Positions 26,217 through 35,106 are shown, numbered from the stretch's first letter. The stretch is 57,708 bases of DNA from an uncultured Spirochaetaceae bacterium (GCA_944389275.1 CALXLT010000053.1:1-57708); one strand, 5' to 3'. Numbers and translations are program-made. The notes: a model not told the origin generated them from the letters alone.

Positions 26217-27063
26217 TGTCCTCTCTCCTGTGCATCGATAGGATGAGCCTGATCATCTCCTTCTCATCCTTCCTCTCGACTATGGCATCGATAAAGCCAT
26301 GCTCAAGCATCGATTCCGCGGTTTGGAATCCCTTTGGAAGCGGCTGCCTTGTCGTCTGCTCAACGACCCTCGCCCCCGCAAAGCCCACAGTCGCGCCTGG
26401 CTCGGCGATGATGATATCGCCCTCCATCGCGAAGCTTGCCGTGACGCCTCCTGTCGTCGGATCGGTAAGGACCGTCAGATACAATAGTCCTTTGTTGCTG
26501 TGCCTTCGCACCGCCGCGCTTGTCGCGGCCATCTGCATCAGGGAAAGCATCCCCTCCTGCATCCTCGCCCCGCCTGATACCGTGAAGCCCACTACAGGCA
26601 GATCGTTGCCCGCGGCATATTCAAAGAGACGCGTTATCTTCTCTCCTGTCGCGGCTCCCATGCTTCCCATCATGAAGAGGGAGTCCATTATGAAGAGAGC
26701 GCACTTCTCGCCCTTGATTGTGCAGGTTCCCGTGACTACGGACTCATTGCCTCCGGATACGGCCTCCGCCTTCCTCAGCTTCTCCTGATAGCCAGGGAAG
26801 GAGAGGGGATCCGCGCTCCTTATATCAGCGAAGAGCTCGTAGAACGATCCTTCGTCAGCGATGAAGGCGAGGCGCTCCCTCGCGCCCATCCTGAAGTGAT
26901 AGCCGCATGAGCATACGCCGTATGTCTCCTCAAGGGCCTTCACGGTAAGTGTGCAGTGGCAGTTAGGGCATGTCTTCTCAGGCTCCCCATAGAGCGGGGC
27001 AGCCTTCCTTCCCCTCTTCTCAAGCTCGTTCTGTGGCTTGAAGAGGAACTTCAGCCTCGGCAT
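26203..27063 (-). CDS. accD: Acetyl-CoA carboxylase carboxyltransferase subunit beta
   Basis: From ATG 27063 the product is 286 aa. The N-terminal zinc ribbon has Cys32 and Cys35 (CPNC), an additional Cys37, and then Cys51-Ser-Cys53; the second knuckle is one residue shorter than the usual CxxC. The crotonase-fold domain follows, with GGARMQEG and PTTGGVTASFA. ATG 27063 has a GGAGA-type site and lies 1 bp from the accC stop; the frame extends upstream but only inside accC. It pairs with AccA. Confidence 0.95.
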   Translation of the reverse strand: MPRLKFLFKPQNELEKRGRKAAPLYGEPEKTCPNCHCTLTVKALEETYGVCSCGYHFRMGARERLAFIADEGSFYELFADIRSADPLSFPGYQEKLRKAEAVSGGNESVVTGTCTIKGEKCALFIMDSLFMMGSMGAATGEKITRLFEYAAGNDLPVVGFTVSGGARMQEGMLSLMQMAATSAAVRRHSNKGLLYLTVLTDPTTGGVTASFAMEGDIIIAEPGATVGFAGARVVEQTTRQPLPKGFQTAESMLEHGFIDAIVERKDEKEMIRLILSMHRREDSERI

Positions 27064-27064
27064 A

Positions 27065-28372
27065 TCACCTTGTCTCCATGAAATCCGTATCGTAGTGGCC
27101 GGACGTGAATCTCGGGTCACCTATGATCGATAGCTGTTCCTCGATATTCGTATCCACGCCATCTATGAGAAGCTCGCATAGATACGCCCTCATCTTCCTT
27201 ATAGCGCCCTCGCGGTTGCGCGAGTATACGATGAGCTTGCCAAGAAGAGAATCGTAGTATGGCGAGATATCCGTGCCGTTCTCAAGGAACGTGTCGAAGC
27301 GCACGAACGGGCCGGATGGGATATGCACCATCGATACATGCCCCGTGGAGAGCGCGTTTATCCTGCATTCGATAGCGGAGCCCGAAAGCCTGACATCATC
27401 ATGCGTGAAGTCGATAGGCACGCCCGCCGCGATCCTGATCTGCCATTTCACGAGATCAATGCCTGTAAGGCTCTCCGTCACTCCATGCTCGACCTGCAGC
27501 CTCACGTTCATCTCCATGAACCAGAAGTTGCCGCTGCTGTCCATTAGGAACTCGAGCGTGCCTGCACCTGTGTATCCTATCTTCCTTATAGCTATCTCGA
27601 CAGTCTCCAGAAGCTTCTTCCTCTGCTTCATCGATACTGCCGGCGATGGCGTCTCTTCCAATAGCTTCTGATGATGGCGCTGTATCGAGCAGTCGCGCTC
27701 GCCGAGGGCTATGACATTGCCTGTCTCGTCAGCGAGTATCTGCACCTCGATGTGATGCGCGGGCGTTATGCATTTCTCGATATACACAGCGCCGTCGCCG
27801 AACGCGGCCTCAGCCTCCGCCACGGCGTTGGGGAATGCCATCCTAAGCTCCTCGCTGCTCTGCGCGAGCCTGATGCCCCTGCCGCCGCCTCCGGATCTTG
27901 CCTTGAGCATCACAGGGTATCCTATCCTGTCAGCTGCCTTGATGGCCTCTGCTACGGACGAGAGGGGAGCTGTTCCCGGTATCGTCTTAAGCCCCGCGTC
28001 CTCGGCAAGCCTCTTCATCCCTGTCTTGTCCGAGAGCCTGTCCATCTGCTCCGCGGAGGGGCCTATGAACGCGATGCCGTTATCGCGGCAGAGAGTCGCG
28101 AAATGGGCATTCTCCGACAGAAAGCCATAGCCTGGATGTATCGCGTTGGCCTTCGTAGCGAGGGCCGCGCTTATTATCCTCTCCTCATTGAGGTAGCTGT
28201 CCTTCGCGGGTGATGGCCCGATGCAGATATTCTCATCGGCAAGTGCCACGTGCAGCGCGTTCCTGTCAGCCTCGGAATAGACCGCGACAGTAGCGATGCC
28301 CATCTCCTTGCACGCGCGGATTATCCTGACAGCGATCTCTCCTCTGTTTGCGATAAGGATCTTGGAGAACAT
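27065..28372 (-). CDS. accC: Acetyl-CoA carboxylase biotin carboxylase subunit
   Basis: AccC carboxylates the biotin of AccB using ATP and bicarbonate. Starting at ATG 28372 the product is 435 aa, close to the usual 445-450. It begins MFSKILIANRGEIAVRIIRA, has the ATP-grasp glycine loop KARSGGGGRGIR, the catalytic EMNVRLQVEHGVTE segment and the C-terminal biotin carboxylase domain. The start codon shares bases with the fabZ stop (TGATG) and has a GGAGGG site. A longer frame to 28492 overlaps fabZ and is not used. Confidence 0.97.
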   Translation of the reverse strand: MFSKILIANRGEIAVRIIRACKEMGIATVAVYSEADRNALHVALADENICIGPSPAKDSYLNEERIISAALATKANAIHPGYGFLSENAHFATLCRDNGIAFIGPSAEQMDRLSDKTGMKRLAEDAGLKTIPGTAPLSSVAEAIKAADRIGYPVMLKARSGGGGRGIRLAQSSEELRMAFPNAVAEAEAAFGDGAVYIEKCITPAHHIEVQILADETGNVIALGERDCSIQRHHQKLLEETPSPAVSMKQRKKLLETVEIAIRKIGYTGAGTLEFLMDSSGNFWFMEMNVRLQVEHGVTESLTGIDLVKWQIRIAAGVPIDFTHDDVRLSGSAIECRINALSTGHVSMVHIPSGPFVRFDTFLENGTDISPYYDSLLGKLIVYSRNREGAIRKMRAYLCELLIDGVDTNIEEQLSIIGDPRFTSGHYDTDFMETR

Positions 28373-28800
28373 CAGCCCTCCTTCTTCTCTGTTATGGCGA
28401 AGGAGAACTCCGCTGACACGCAGAGCCTGTCGCCCACATATCCCTTGCCCTCGCCGAAGTAGAACGGGTGACGAGCCTTGGTTATGCGGCACTCCGTCCT
28501 GAACTCATCGCCTGGAAGTACTGGGGAGCGGAAGCGCACCTTGTCCAGACCGGCGTAGACGGGTATGGAATTATCATTCATCCTGTCCGTGAGGAGCACG
28601 CAGGCAGACTGGGCAAGGATTTCGCAGAGGATGACGCCCGGGACTATCGGGGAGCCTGGAAAATGGCCACGGAGGAAGAACTCGTCTCCCTTCACGCGAT
28701 AGATCCCATGCGCCGTGTCATCAACCTTCTCGACCTCGTCTAGAAGGAGCATGTCGTCGCGATGCGGCAGGATCTTCTTGATCTCTTCTCTATCCATCAT
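28372..28800 (-). CDS. fabZ: 3-hydroxyacyl-[ACP] dehydratase
   Basis: FabZ dehydrates 3-hydroxyacyl-ACP in fatty-acid elongation. The 142-aa hot-dog-fold protein has the catalytic His in GHFPGSPIVPGV and the Glu in CEILAQ. It starts KKILPHRDDMLLLD, as typical FabZ does. Two adjacent ATGs (28800 and 28797) are possible starts; both overlap the accB stop. With no fabA or fabM in the operon, unsaturated acids, if made, need another route. Confidence 0.96.
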   Translation of the reverse strand: MMDREEIKKILPHRDDMLLLDEVEKVDDTAHGIYRVKGDEFFLRGHFPGSPIVPGVILCEILAQSACVLLTDRMNDNSIPVYAGLDKVRFRSPVLPGDEFRTECRITKARHPFYFGEGKGYVGDRLCVSAEFSFAITEKKEG

Positions 28801-29225
28801 ATTCTCCTGATGCGGAAAAGCTCCGTGCCGAAGCCTACGACCTGGCCGTTCTTCGCCGAGACCTTCTCGACGATGCCGTCGAATTCCGCCGCGATCTCAT
28901 TCATCAGCTTCATGGCCTCGATGATGCAGATCGTGTCGCCTTTCCTGACCTTCGATCCGACAGTGACGAATGGATCGGAGTTCTCGGCGGGGGAGGTGTA
29001 GAAGACGCCGACCATCGGGCTGGCGACCGCCTCTCCCTCATCCTCGGCTGCTGCCGCTTCCTTCTTCTCCACGCTCTCCGCGGGAACCGTGTATGACTGC
29101 ACGAGAGGAGATGTGGCCATGCCTCTCTCGAGGCGGACCTTCGCCCCGTCCATCTCTATCTCAAGACCGGTAAGCTCAAGCTCCTTCATCAGAGAAGCGT
29201 ATTTCCTGATATCATCTTCCTTCAT
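28797..29225 (-). CDS. accB: Biotin carboxyl carrier protein of acetyl-CoA carboxylase
   Basis: The 142-aa carrier (from ATG 29225) has a short N-terminal domain, an Ala/Glu-rich linker (about residues 52-68) and the C-terminal biotinyl domain with the biotinylated Lys106 in EAMKLMNE. The thumb-like SPAENSDPFV segment is the AccB-specific insertion. The start overlaps the fabF stop as TGATG. A frame extending to 29249 lies inside fabF. Confidence 0.96.
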   Translation of the reverse strand: MKEDDIRKYASLMKELELTGLEIEMDGAKVRLERGMATSPLVQSYTVPAESVEKKEAAAAEDEGEAVASPMVGVFYTSPAENSDPFVTVGSKVRKGDTICIIEAMKLMNEIAAEFDGIVEKVSAKNGQVVGFGTELFRIRRI

Positions 29226-30466
29226 CAGACCCTCCTGAACGCGAGGCATGCGTTGTGTCCGCCGAATCCAAGCGAGTTGGAGAGAGCGAGCGTGATATCT
29301 TCCTTCACAGCCTTGTTCGGGCAGTAGTTGAGGTCGCAGTCCGGATCGCTCTCGACCAGGTTGATCGTCGGCGCGATGATGCCGCTCTCAAGCGTTTTTA
29401 TGCATGCTATCGCCTCGATTGCCCCCGCAGCCCCGAGCATATGGCCCGTCATGGACTTCGTGCTGCTGATATAAGCTTTCCTCGCCGCATCCTCGCCAAG
29501 CGCTGTCTTTATAGCCAGGGTCTCAGCCTTGTCGTTAAGAGGCGTGCCTGTTCCATGCGCGTTGATGTAGACCTTGTCGGAAGGTGTGTATCCAGCTTCT
29601 TTCATGGCCTCGGCCATTGCCCTCCTTCCGCCGTCCGCGTCCGGGCGCGGGGCGGTGATGTGGTACGCGTCGCATGTCGAGCCATAGCCGACGATCTCCG
29701 CGTAGATATGCGCGCCCCTGGCCTTCGCGTGCTCATACTCCTCGAGGACAAGCGCCGCGGCGCCTTCGCCGATGACGAATCCAGCCCTTCTCTTGTCGAA
29801 TGGAAGGGATGCAGCAGCCGGATCGGTGGATGTGGAGAGCGCCTGCATGTTCACGAAGCCCGCCACTCCGATCTCGCTGATCGATGCCTCGGTGCCGCCT
29901 GTTATGACAGCGTCCGCATAGCCATGCCTGATGACCCTGAGAGCCTCTCCGATGGCGTTTGAGCCTGAAGCGCACGCGGTGACTGCGGGAAGCGCCGGGC
30001 CCTGGCAGTTGTAGCGGATAGCGATCATGCCAGCCGCCATATTCGCGATCATCATCGGCACGAAGAACGGGGAGACTCTGCCCGGGCCGCGGTCGATGTA
30101 CTTCTTCATCTCCGCCTGGAAGGTCTGGATGCCGCCGATGCCTGTGCCGAAGTATACCGCCACGCGGTCAGGATCAAGAGTGCCGATTACTCCGCTTTCC
30201 TCCACGGCCTGGGTTGCCGCCGCGATCGCGTACTGCGCGTTTCTGTCAGAGCGGAGTACCTCAGCCTTCTCCATGTAGTCGCGCGGGTTGAAGTCCTTGA
30301 CCTCCGCGTCGACCTTCGCCTTGAAGTCCGTTGTATCGAAAAGCGTGATAGGGCCGATGCCGCATCTGCCTTCTATAAGGCTGTTCCATGCATCAGCCAC
30401 GTTATTCCCGACTGGTGTGATGGCACCAAGCCCTGTAACTACGACTCTTCTTATCTCGCCTGTCAT
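29225..30466 (-). CDS. fabF: 3-oxoacyl-[ACP] synthase II
   Basis: FabF condenses malonyl-ACP with acyl-ACP in chain elongation. The 413-aa thiolase-fold protein has the catalytic triad Cys165 (TACASG), His304 (NAHGTGTPL) and His342 (TGHMLGAAG). It is the only ketosynthase in the operon; the FabH-type initiator is absent, so initiation must come from a fabH elsewhere or from FabF-dependent malonyl-ACP decarboxylation. It lies 11 bp after fabG. Confidence 0.97.
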   Translation of the reverse strand: MTGEIRRVVVTGLGAITPVGNNVADAWNSLIEGRCGIGPITLFDTTDFKAKVDAEVKDFNPRDYMEKAEVLRSDRNAQYAIAAATQAVEESGVIGTLDPDRVAVYFGTGIGGIQTFQAEMKKYIDRGPGRVSPFFVPMMIANMAAGMIAIRYNCQGPALPAVTACASGSNAIGEALRVIRHGYADAVITGGTEASISEIGVAGFVNMQALSTSTDPAAASLPFDKRRAGFVIGEGAAALVLEEYEHAKARGAHIYAEIVGYGSTCDAYHITAPRPDADGGRRAMAEAMKEAGYTPSDKVYINAHGTGTPLNDKAETLAIKTALGEDAARKAYISSTKSMTGHMLGAAGAIEAIACIKTLESGIIAPTINLVESDPDCDLNYCPNKAVKEDITLALSNSLGFGGHNACLAFRRV

Positions 30467-30477
30467 CTTCTTTCTCC

Positions 30478-31215
30478 TTACATAGCGATGCCGCCATCGA
30501 CCCTCAGCACCTCTCCGGTGATGTAATCGGAGGAGGCGAGGAACGCAACGGCCTCTGCCACATCCTCTGCCTTGCCCATATGCCCTAGCGGTATGGACGA
30601 AAGGAGAGGGTTATCATCCTGCGGGATATCCCGCGTCATATCTGTCTCGATGAATCCAGGAGCCACCGCGTTGCAGGTGATTCCCTTGCTGGCAAGCTCC
30701 CTCGCCACTGATTTGGTCAGGCCTATGACGCCAGCCTTGGAGGCTGAGTAGTTCGCCTGTCCCGCGTTGCCCATCATGCCCGAGACGCTGCTGATGTTTA
30801 TGATCCTGCCGCATTTCGAGCGGAGCATCAGGGCCGCTGTATTGCGGATCATGTTGAATGCGCCCTTGAGGTTCACCGCTATGACCCTGTCAAAGTCCTC
30901 TTCCTTCATGAACGCGATAAGCCCATCCTTTGTGATGCCCGCGTTGTTCACGAGGATCTCCACGGAACCGAAATCCTTCCTGATCTCCTGTACCGTGGCC
31001 TTTGCCTCCTCTCCGGAGGAGACGTCGCATCTGTAGGCTTTCGCCTCGACGCCCTTTGCCCTGCACATCTCCACGGTCTCCGAGGCCGCCGCCTCATTGC
31101 CGCTGTAGATGACCGCTATATTCGCCCCGAGGGAAGCAAGGCGGAGCGCTGTCGCCCTGCCTATGCCCCTTGAGGCTCCAGTAACTATGGCGTTCTTCCC
31201 CTTGATATCCATCAC
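30478..31215 (-). CDS. fabG: 3-oxoacyl-[ACP] reductase
   Basis: FabG reduces 3-oxoacyl-ACP with NADPH. The 245-aa short-chain dehydrogenase has the cofactor motif TGASRGIGRA near the N-terminus, NNAGITKDG, and the catalytic Ser-Tyr-Lys set with NYSASKAG. Length and C-terminal GEVLRVDGGIAM are typical. The start overlaps the fabD stop by 4 bp. Confidence 0.97.
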   Translation of the reverse strand: MMDIKGKNAIVTGASRGIGRATALRLASLGANIAVIYSGNEAAASETVEMCRAKGVEAKAYRCDVSSGEEAKATVQEIRKDFGSVEILVNNAGITKDGLIAFMKEEDFDRVIAVNLKGAFNMIRNTAALMLRSKCGRIINISSVSGMMGNAGQANYSASKAGVIGLTKSVARELASKGITCNAVAPGFIETDMTRDIPQDDNPLLSSIPLGHMGKAEDVAEAVAFLASSDYITGEVLRVDGGIAM

Positions 31216-32120
31216 AGTCCTTCCCTGATGGCTTCGATGCCGTTCCTGTCCGCTGCGTTGAAGGTGCGGACGGAGCTGTCGATCTTGCGAATCAGTCCCG
31301 TAAGCGTTGAGCCAGGCCCGATCTCGATGAATGTGCCTATGCCGCTTTCAATCATGGCGCGGACTATCATCTCCCATCTGACAGGGGAGTCTATCTGCCT
31401 TGAAAGCGTTGCCTTCATATCGCTGCCGTACACGGCGCCGGTCGCGTTCGAGTAGATAGGAAGGGAAGGTGTGGAGAACTGATGCTTCTCAAGCTCCTTG
31501 CCGAAAAGCGCCGCCGCATCCTTCATGAAAGGGGAGTGGAAGCCGCCGCCTACGCTGAGCCTCATCGCCCTTCCTCCGTTCTCCTTCACCAGCGCCTCGA
31601 ATCCGGGAAGCGCCTCGACCGTTCCTGACACGACGACCTGGCCAGGGCAGTTGTAGTTCACCGGATAGACACCCTCGACCTTTGACGCGAGCGCCTCAAC
31701 CTGCTCCGCGGAGAGCTTGAGCACCGCGCTCATCGCGGCCTTGTGCTTCTCGGCCTCCGCCTGCATGAGCCTTCCCCTTTCGGATACGAGCTCAAAGCCT
31801 TCCTCCAGCGTCACGACGCCGGAGTATACAAGCGCGGCCATCTCCCCGAGGGAGAATCCCGCGACCGCATCGGCCTTGATGCCCATGCTGTCCAGCACGG
31901 CTGCCGTCGCGGTCTCTACAGCGAACATCGCAGGCTGGGTATTCCTTGTCTCCATGAGCTCTTCCTTCGTGGAATCGAAGCAGAGCCTCATGAGTCCTGG
32001 CCTCTTTGCCTCAAGACGCTCGAATACATCCTTTGCGGCGGGGTAGGATTCCATTATCTCCTTGCCCATGCCTGGGTACTGAGCGCCCTGGCCTGAGAAC
32101 ACGAATGCTATCTTATCCAT
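31212..32120 (-). CDS. fabD: Malonyl-CoA:ACP transacylase
   Basis: FabD moves malonyl from CoA to ACP. The 302-aa protein has the N-terminal FSGQGAQYPGMG motif and the nucleophile elbow GFSLGE, where Phe replaces the usual His of GHSLGE before the catalytic Ser; the active-site His is in GGGFHSPFM. It overlaps fabK by 13 bp and fabG by 4 bp. Confidence 0.96.
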   Translation of the reverse strand: MDKIAFVFSGQGAQYPGMGKEIMESYPAAKDVFERLEAKRPGLMRLCFDSTKEELMETRNTQPAMFAVETATAAVLDSMGIKADAVAGFSLGEMAALVYSGVVTLEEGFELVSERGRLMQAEAEKHKAAMSAVLKLSAEQVEALASKVEGVYPVNYNCPGQVVVSGTVEALPGFEALVKENGGRAMRLSVGGGFHSPFMKDAAALFGKELEKHQFSTPSLPIYSNATGAVYGSDMKATLSRQIDSPVRWEMIVRAMIESGIGTFIEIGPGSTLTGLIRKIDSSVRTFNAADRNGIEAIREGL

Positions 32121-33052
32121 TTCGTAGCCCCCTTGAGCACAGGCTCGGCTTCCTCGATGACCGAGCGCACGATATCCGCGGCCTTCTCGACCTTGTTGAC
32201 CGAAGAGGCTACCTGCCCGGCGAGGAAGCAGCCATTCTCGCTGTCCCCGTCCTTGACGGCCTTGCGGAGCGCGCCGATTCCAAGCTGCTCGAGCTGGTCA
32301 TCGGGCATATCGCTGTATTCAGCCTTGGCGTAGTTCCTTGCAAATGGTGTCCTAAGGCTCCTGACCGGGTGTCCAAGCCTCTTGCCTGTCACCATCGTGC
32401 AGAGATCTCCGGCCTTGAGGATCTTCTCGCGGTACGTGTCGCTGATGGAGCATTCCTCTGCGGCAAGGAATCTCGTTCCCATCTGCACGCCTACCGCGCC
32501 GAGCATGAAGGCAGCCGCAACGCCTCTGCCGTCGACGATCCCGCCTGCTGCGATAACAGGAAGGTCGGTCGCGTCGCAGATCTGCGGCACGAGCACCATC
32601 GTCGTGAGCTCCCCGACATGCCCTCCGCTCTCGCCGCCTTCCGCGATGAGCGCGCTGGCGCCGAGCCTGGTCATCAGCTTCGCCATTGCCGTTGACGCGA
32701 CTACAGGAATCACGCGGATGCCCGCATCCTTCCATGCGGACATGTACTTCGAAGGATTTCCCGCTCCTGTCGTCACGACGGCGACACGCTCTTCAGCCAC
32801 CACGGCGGCGACCTCATCAGCGTATGGGCTCATCAGCATGATATTCACTCCGAACGGCTTGTCCGTGAGGGAGCGCGCTGTCCTTATCTCCGCCCTCACG
32901 TAGTCCGCAGGGGCGTTTCCTGCCGCGATTATGCCAAGTCCCCCACCGTTAGATACCGCCGCAGCAAGCTTGCCATCGGCTATCCAGGCCATTCCGCCCT
33001 GGAAGACGGGGTACTTGATTCCTAGCATCTCTGTGATAGGGGTGACGATCAT
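32108..33052 (-). CDS. fabK: Enoyl-[ACP] reductase, FMN-dependent FabK type
   Basis: FabK reduces enoyl-ACP with NAD(P)H and FMN, replacing the FabI type. The 314-aa TIM-barrel protein resembles 2-nitropropane dioxygenases: KYPVFQGGMAWIAD at the start, AEGGESGGHVG, PVIAAGGIVDGRG and GAVGVQMGTRF, which form the flavin site. Position as second gene after acpP matches the FabK operons of streptococci and clostridia. FabK enzymes are insensitive to triclosan. Confidence 0.95.
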   Translation of the reverse strand: MIVTPITEMLGIKYPVFQGGMAWIADGKLAAAVSNGGGLGIIAAGNAPADYVRAEIRTARSLTDKPFGVNIMLMSPYADEVAAVVAEERVAVVTTGAGNPSKYMSAWKDAGIRVIPVVASTAMAKLMTRLGASALIAEGGESGGHVGELTTMVLVPQICDATDLPVIAAGGIVDGRGVAAAFMLGAVGVQMGTRFLAAEECSISDTYREKILKAGDLCTMVTGKRLGHPVRSLRTPFARNYAKAEYSDMPDDQLEQLGIGALRKAVKDGDSENGCFLAGQVASSVNKVEKAADIVRSVIEEAEPVLKGATKWIR

Positions 33053-33063
33053 CGCTGCCTTCC

Positions 33064-33291
33064 TTACTTCGAAAGGATGAAGGAGACGAGATCCCCGACA
33101 GTCTCGATCTTCTGGTCAAGCTCGATTGTCGTGTTGAGCTTGTCCTCAAGTCCCATCATGAGCTCGACCGTGTCGAGGGAATCGATTCCGAGGTCCTTGA
33201 ATGTGCTCTCCATCTTGATATCTGCAGGGTTGCAGTCCGTGCGATCCGCTACGAGTTCCGCGATTGCGTCAAATACTTCTTTCTCTGTCAT
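33064..33291 (-). CDS. acpP: Acyl carrier protein
   Basis: The 75-aa acidic protein carries growing acyl chains on a 4'-phosphopantetheine attached to Ser38 in GIDSLDTVEL. It is the first gene of the fatty-acid operon. The ATG has an AAGGAG site. The leader contains a 25-bp inverted repeat. Confidence 0.97.
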   Translation of the reverse strand: MTEKEVFDAIAELVADRTDCNPADIKMESTFKDLGIDSLDTVELMMGLEDKLNTTIELDQKIETVGDLVSFILSK

Positions 33292-33321
33292 TTCATGACT
33301 CCTTGTCTTTTTGCTATAAGT

Positions 33322-33346
33322 TTGACAGTTTTCGTAAAAATGTCAA
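33322..33346. promoter_or_regulatory. 25-bp inverted repeat upstream of acpP (candidate operator)
   Basis: TTGACAGTTTT (33322-33332) and AAAAATGTCAA (33336-33346) match in 10 of 11 positions around a 3-bp centre. The site lies at or just after the predicted transcription start of the fatty-acid operon. It does not fit the FapR or FabT consensus as I know them. Confidence 0.6.
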
Positions 33347-33351
33347 TAAAC

Positions 33352-33380
33352 ACTATATCAAAACGATCTGAAGTAACTAA
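33352..33380 (-). promoter_or_regulatory. Candidate promoter of the fatty-acid operon
   Basis: On the minus strand TTAGTT and TATAGT are separated by 17 bp. A TTGACA inside the inverted repeat is an alternative -35, but its nearest -10 (TTATAG) is 21 bp away. Confidence 0.4.
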
Positions 33381-33477
33381 GCCTTCACGCGCGCGTAGTG
33401 ATGATTAATGGGTATAGTACGAATCTACTATCTGAGTTTATTTCATTGTAATGCAGATAAATAAGATTGAGACAGCG
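33381..33477. other. Non-coding stretch upstream of the fatty-acid operon
   Basis: No gene or RNA is recognised here. It is AT-rich and contains TTGTAATGCAG (33446-33456), a degenerate copy of the TTGCANTGCAA palindrome found at the AlbA_2 flanks and before the rRNA operon. Confidence 0.4.
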
Positions 33478-33505
33478 AAAAAGGGAGCCCGGTGCCGGAC
33501 TCCCT
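33478..33505 (-). terminator. Intrinsic terminator after pgi
   Basis: A 10-bp stem with one wobble pair (33483-33492 with 33495-33504, 2-nt gap, in practice a CCGG-closed small loop) is followed on the minus strand by TTTTT. It lies 25 bp after the pgi stop. Confidence 0.85.
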
Positions 33506-33528
33506 CTTTCAGAATCGTTTCAGGCCTT

Positions 33529-35106
33529 TCAGATCAGGAGATCCGCATAAGCCTTCAATAGCTCATCGCCCTCGCATCCAGCAAGGACCTTCTTCGCGAG
33601 CACCTTCCCGAGCTGCACTCCTTCCTGGTCGAAGGAGTTGAGGTTCCAGATGAAGCCCTGGAACATGACCTTGTTCTCGTAGTGCGCGAGAAGGGCGCCG
33701 AGGGCGGCAGGAGTGAGCTTGTCGCCATAGATCAGGGAGGATGGCCTGTTGCCGTCGAACTCCTTGTTCGTGTTCCCGTCCTCCTTGCCTCGCGCGAATG
33801 CCGCTATCTGCGCGGAAAGGTTCGCGTTGAGCTTCTTCTGGCTTGTGGAGCCCGCTGTCTCGATATCCATGCCGTACTGGCACTTCCTGAATCCGATGAA
33901 CTGCAGCGGTATGATATCCGTACCCTGATGCAGCAGCTGGTAGAAGGAATGCTGTCCGTTCGTGCCAGGCTCTCCGAAGATGACAGGTCCTGTAGGATAG
34001 CTGACCTTCTCCCCGAATCTATTGACATGTTTTCCGTTCGATTCCATGTCAAGCTGCTGGAGATGGGCCGGGAAGCGTGATAGAGCCTGCGAGTACGGGA
34101 GTATGGCCGTGGAAGGATAGCCCATGATGTTCCTCAGGTAGAAGCCGATGAGGGCGTCCATGAGAGCGCCGTTCTTCGTTATGTCCTTCTCCGTGGCCTT
34201 CACATCCTCCTCGTGCGCTCCATCAAGCAGGGCGCGGAACGTGTCGAAGCCGAACGCGAGGGAGAGCACCGTGCCGCCGACAGCGGATGTCGAGGAGTAG
34301 CGCCCTCCGATGTAGTCATCGATGAAGAAGGAAGCGAGCATGGAGCTGTCCGCCGCGAGCGGGCTTGTCTTTGATGTGACCGCGACCATGTGCTTTGATG
34401 GCACGAGACCCGGGATAGGGGAGCTCTTGAGCGTCTCCAGGACAAGATCCCTGTTCGTCAGCGTCTCCTGCGTCGTTCCGCTCTTTGACACGAGGATGAA
34501 GAGCGTCGTCTCGAAATCAAGCCTCTTGATCACAGCCGCGGCGTCATCCGGGTCAACGTTGGAGATGAACTCAGCGTTGAGCATCTTCACCCCGGCCCCC
34601 TCAGCCCAGCCCTTGAGCGCGAGGTAGAGAGCCCTCGGCCCGAGGTCGGAGCCTCCGATTCCGATCTGGCATACGGTCTTGATCGCCTTGCCCGTGGAGC
34701 CCTTGATCTCTCCAGAGCGGACCTTCTCCGAGAAGTCCTTGATGCTATCAAGCACCGATGAGTAGAACTTTCCCTTGTCCTCGCCGTCAGCCGAAACAGC
34801 GGCGCCGAGCACATTGCCTCTCGTGAGATGGTGGAGCACGAGGCGCTTCTCGCCTGTGTTCATCATCTCGCCCTTGAGTATCTCCTTGTACTTGCCGACA
34901 AGGTCCATCTCATCCGAAAGCCCCTGCAGTGCCTTCACCGCCTCATCGGAGACAGGCATCGCCGCCCAGTTGTACCTGAGGCCGCCTCCGAGCCCGATAT
35001 CCGCGGCTTGCACGCGGCTTGTTGTCAGGAGATCCTTCACTGTTGCTTTTTTAAGCCCCTGGAGCTTCTTATAGCCTTCTGTCCTGTCCAGATCGATATA
35101 TTCCAT
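33529..35106 (-). CDS. pgi: Glucose-6-phosphate isomerase
   Basis: Pgi interconverts glucose- and fructose-6-phosphate. The 525-aa protein has GIGGSDLGPRA, the sugar-isomerase SIS motif SKSGTTQET, GRYSSTSAVG, the signature GEPGTNGQHSFYQLLHQG and the C-terminal catalytic Lys region. Length suits the long bacterial/eukaryotic form. An AGGAGG site lies 7 nt before the ATG. It is 13 bp downstream of argR and probably cotranscribed with it. Confidence 0.97.
   Translation of the reverse strand: MEYIDLDRTEGYKKLQGLKKATVKDLLTTSRVQAADIGLGGGLRYNWAAMPVSDEAVKALQGLSDEMDLVGKYKEILKGEMMNTGEKRLVLHHLTRGNVLGAAVSADGEDKGKFYSSVLDSIKDFSEKVRSGEIKGSTGKAIKTVCQIGIGGSDLGPRALYLALKGWAEGAGVKMLNAEFISNVDPDDAAAVIKRLDFETTLFILVSKSGTTQETLTNRDLVLETLKSSPIPGLVPSKHMVAVTSKTSPLAADSSMLASFFIDDYIGGRYSSTSAVGGTVLSLAFGFDTFRALLDGAHEEDVKATEKDITKNGALMDALIGFYLRNIMGYPSTAILPYSQALSRFPAHLQQLDMESNGKHVNRFGEKVSYPTGPVIFGEPGTNGQHSFYQLLHQGTDIIPLQFIGFRKCQYGMDIETAGSTSQKKLNANLSAQIAAFARGKEDGNTNKEFDGNRPSSLIYGDKLTPAALGALLAHYENKVMFQGFIWNLNSFDQEGVQLGKVLAKKVLAGCEGDELLKAYADLLI

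Noticed and set aside
33292..33528. tRNA or small RNA between acpP and pgi
   Set aside because: No cloverleaf or conserved TTCGA arm; the region is explained by a terminator, promoter and operator.
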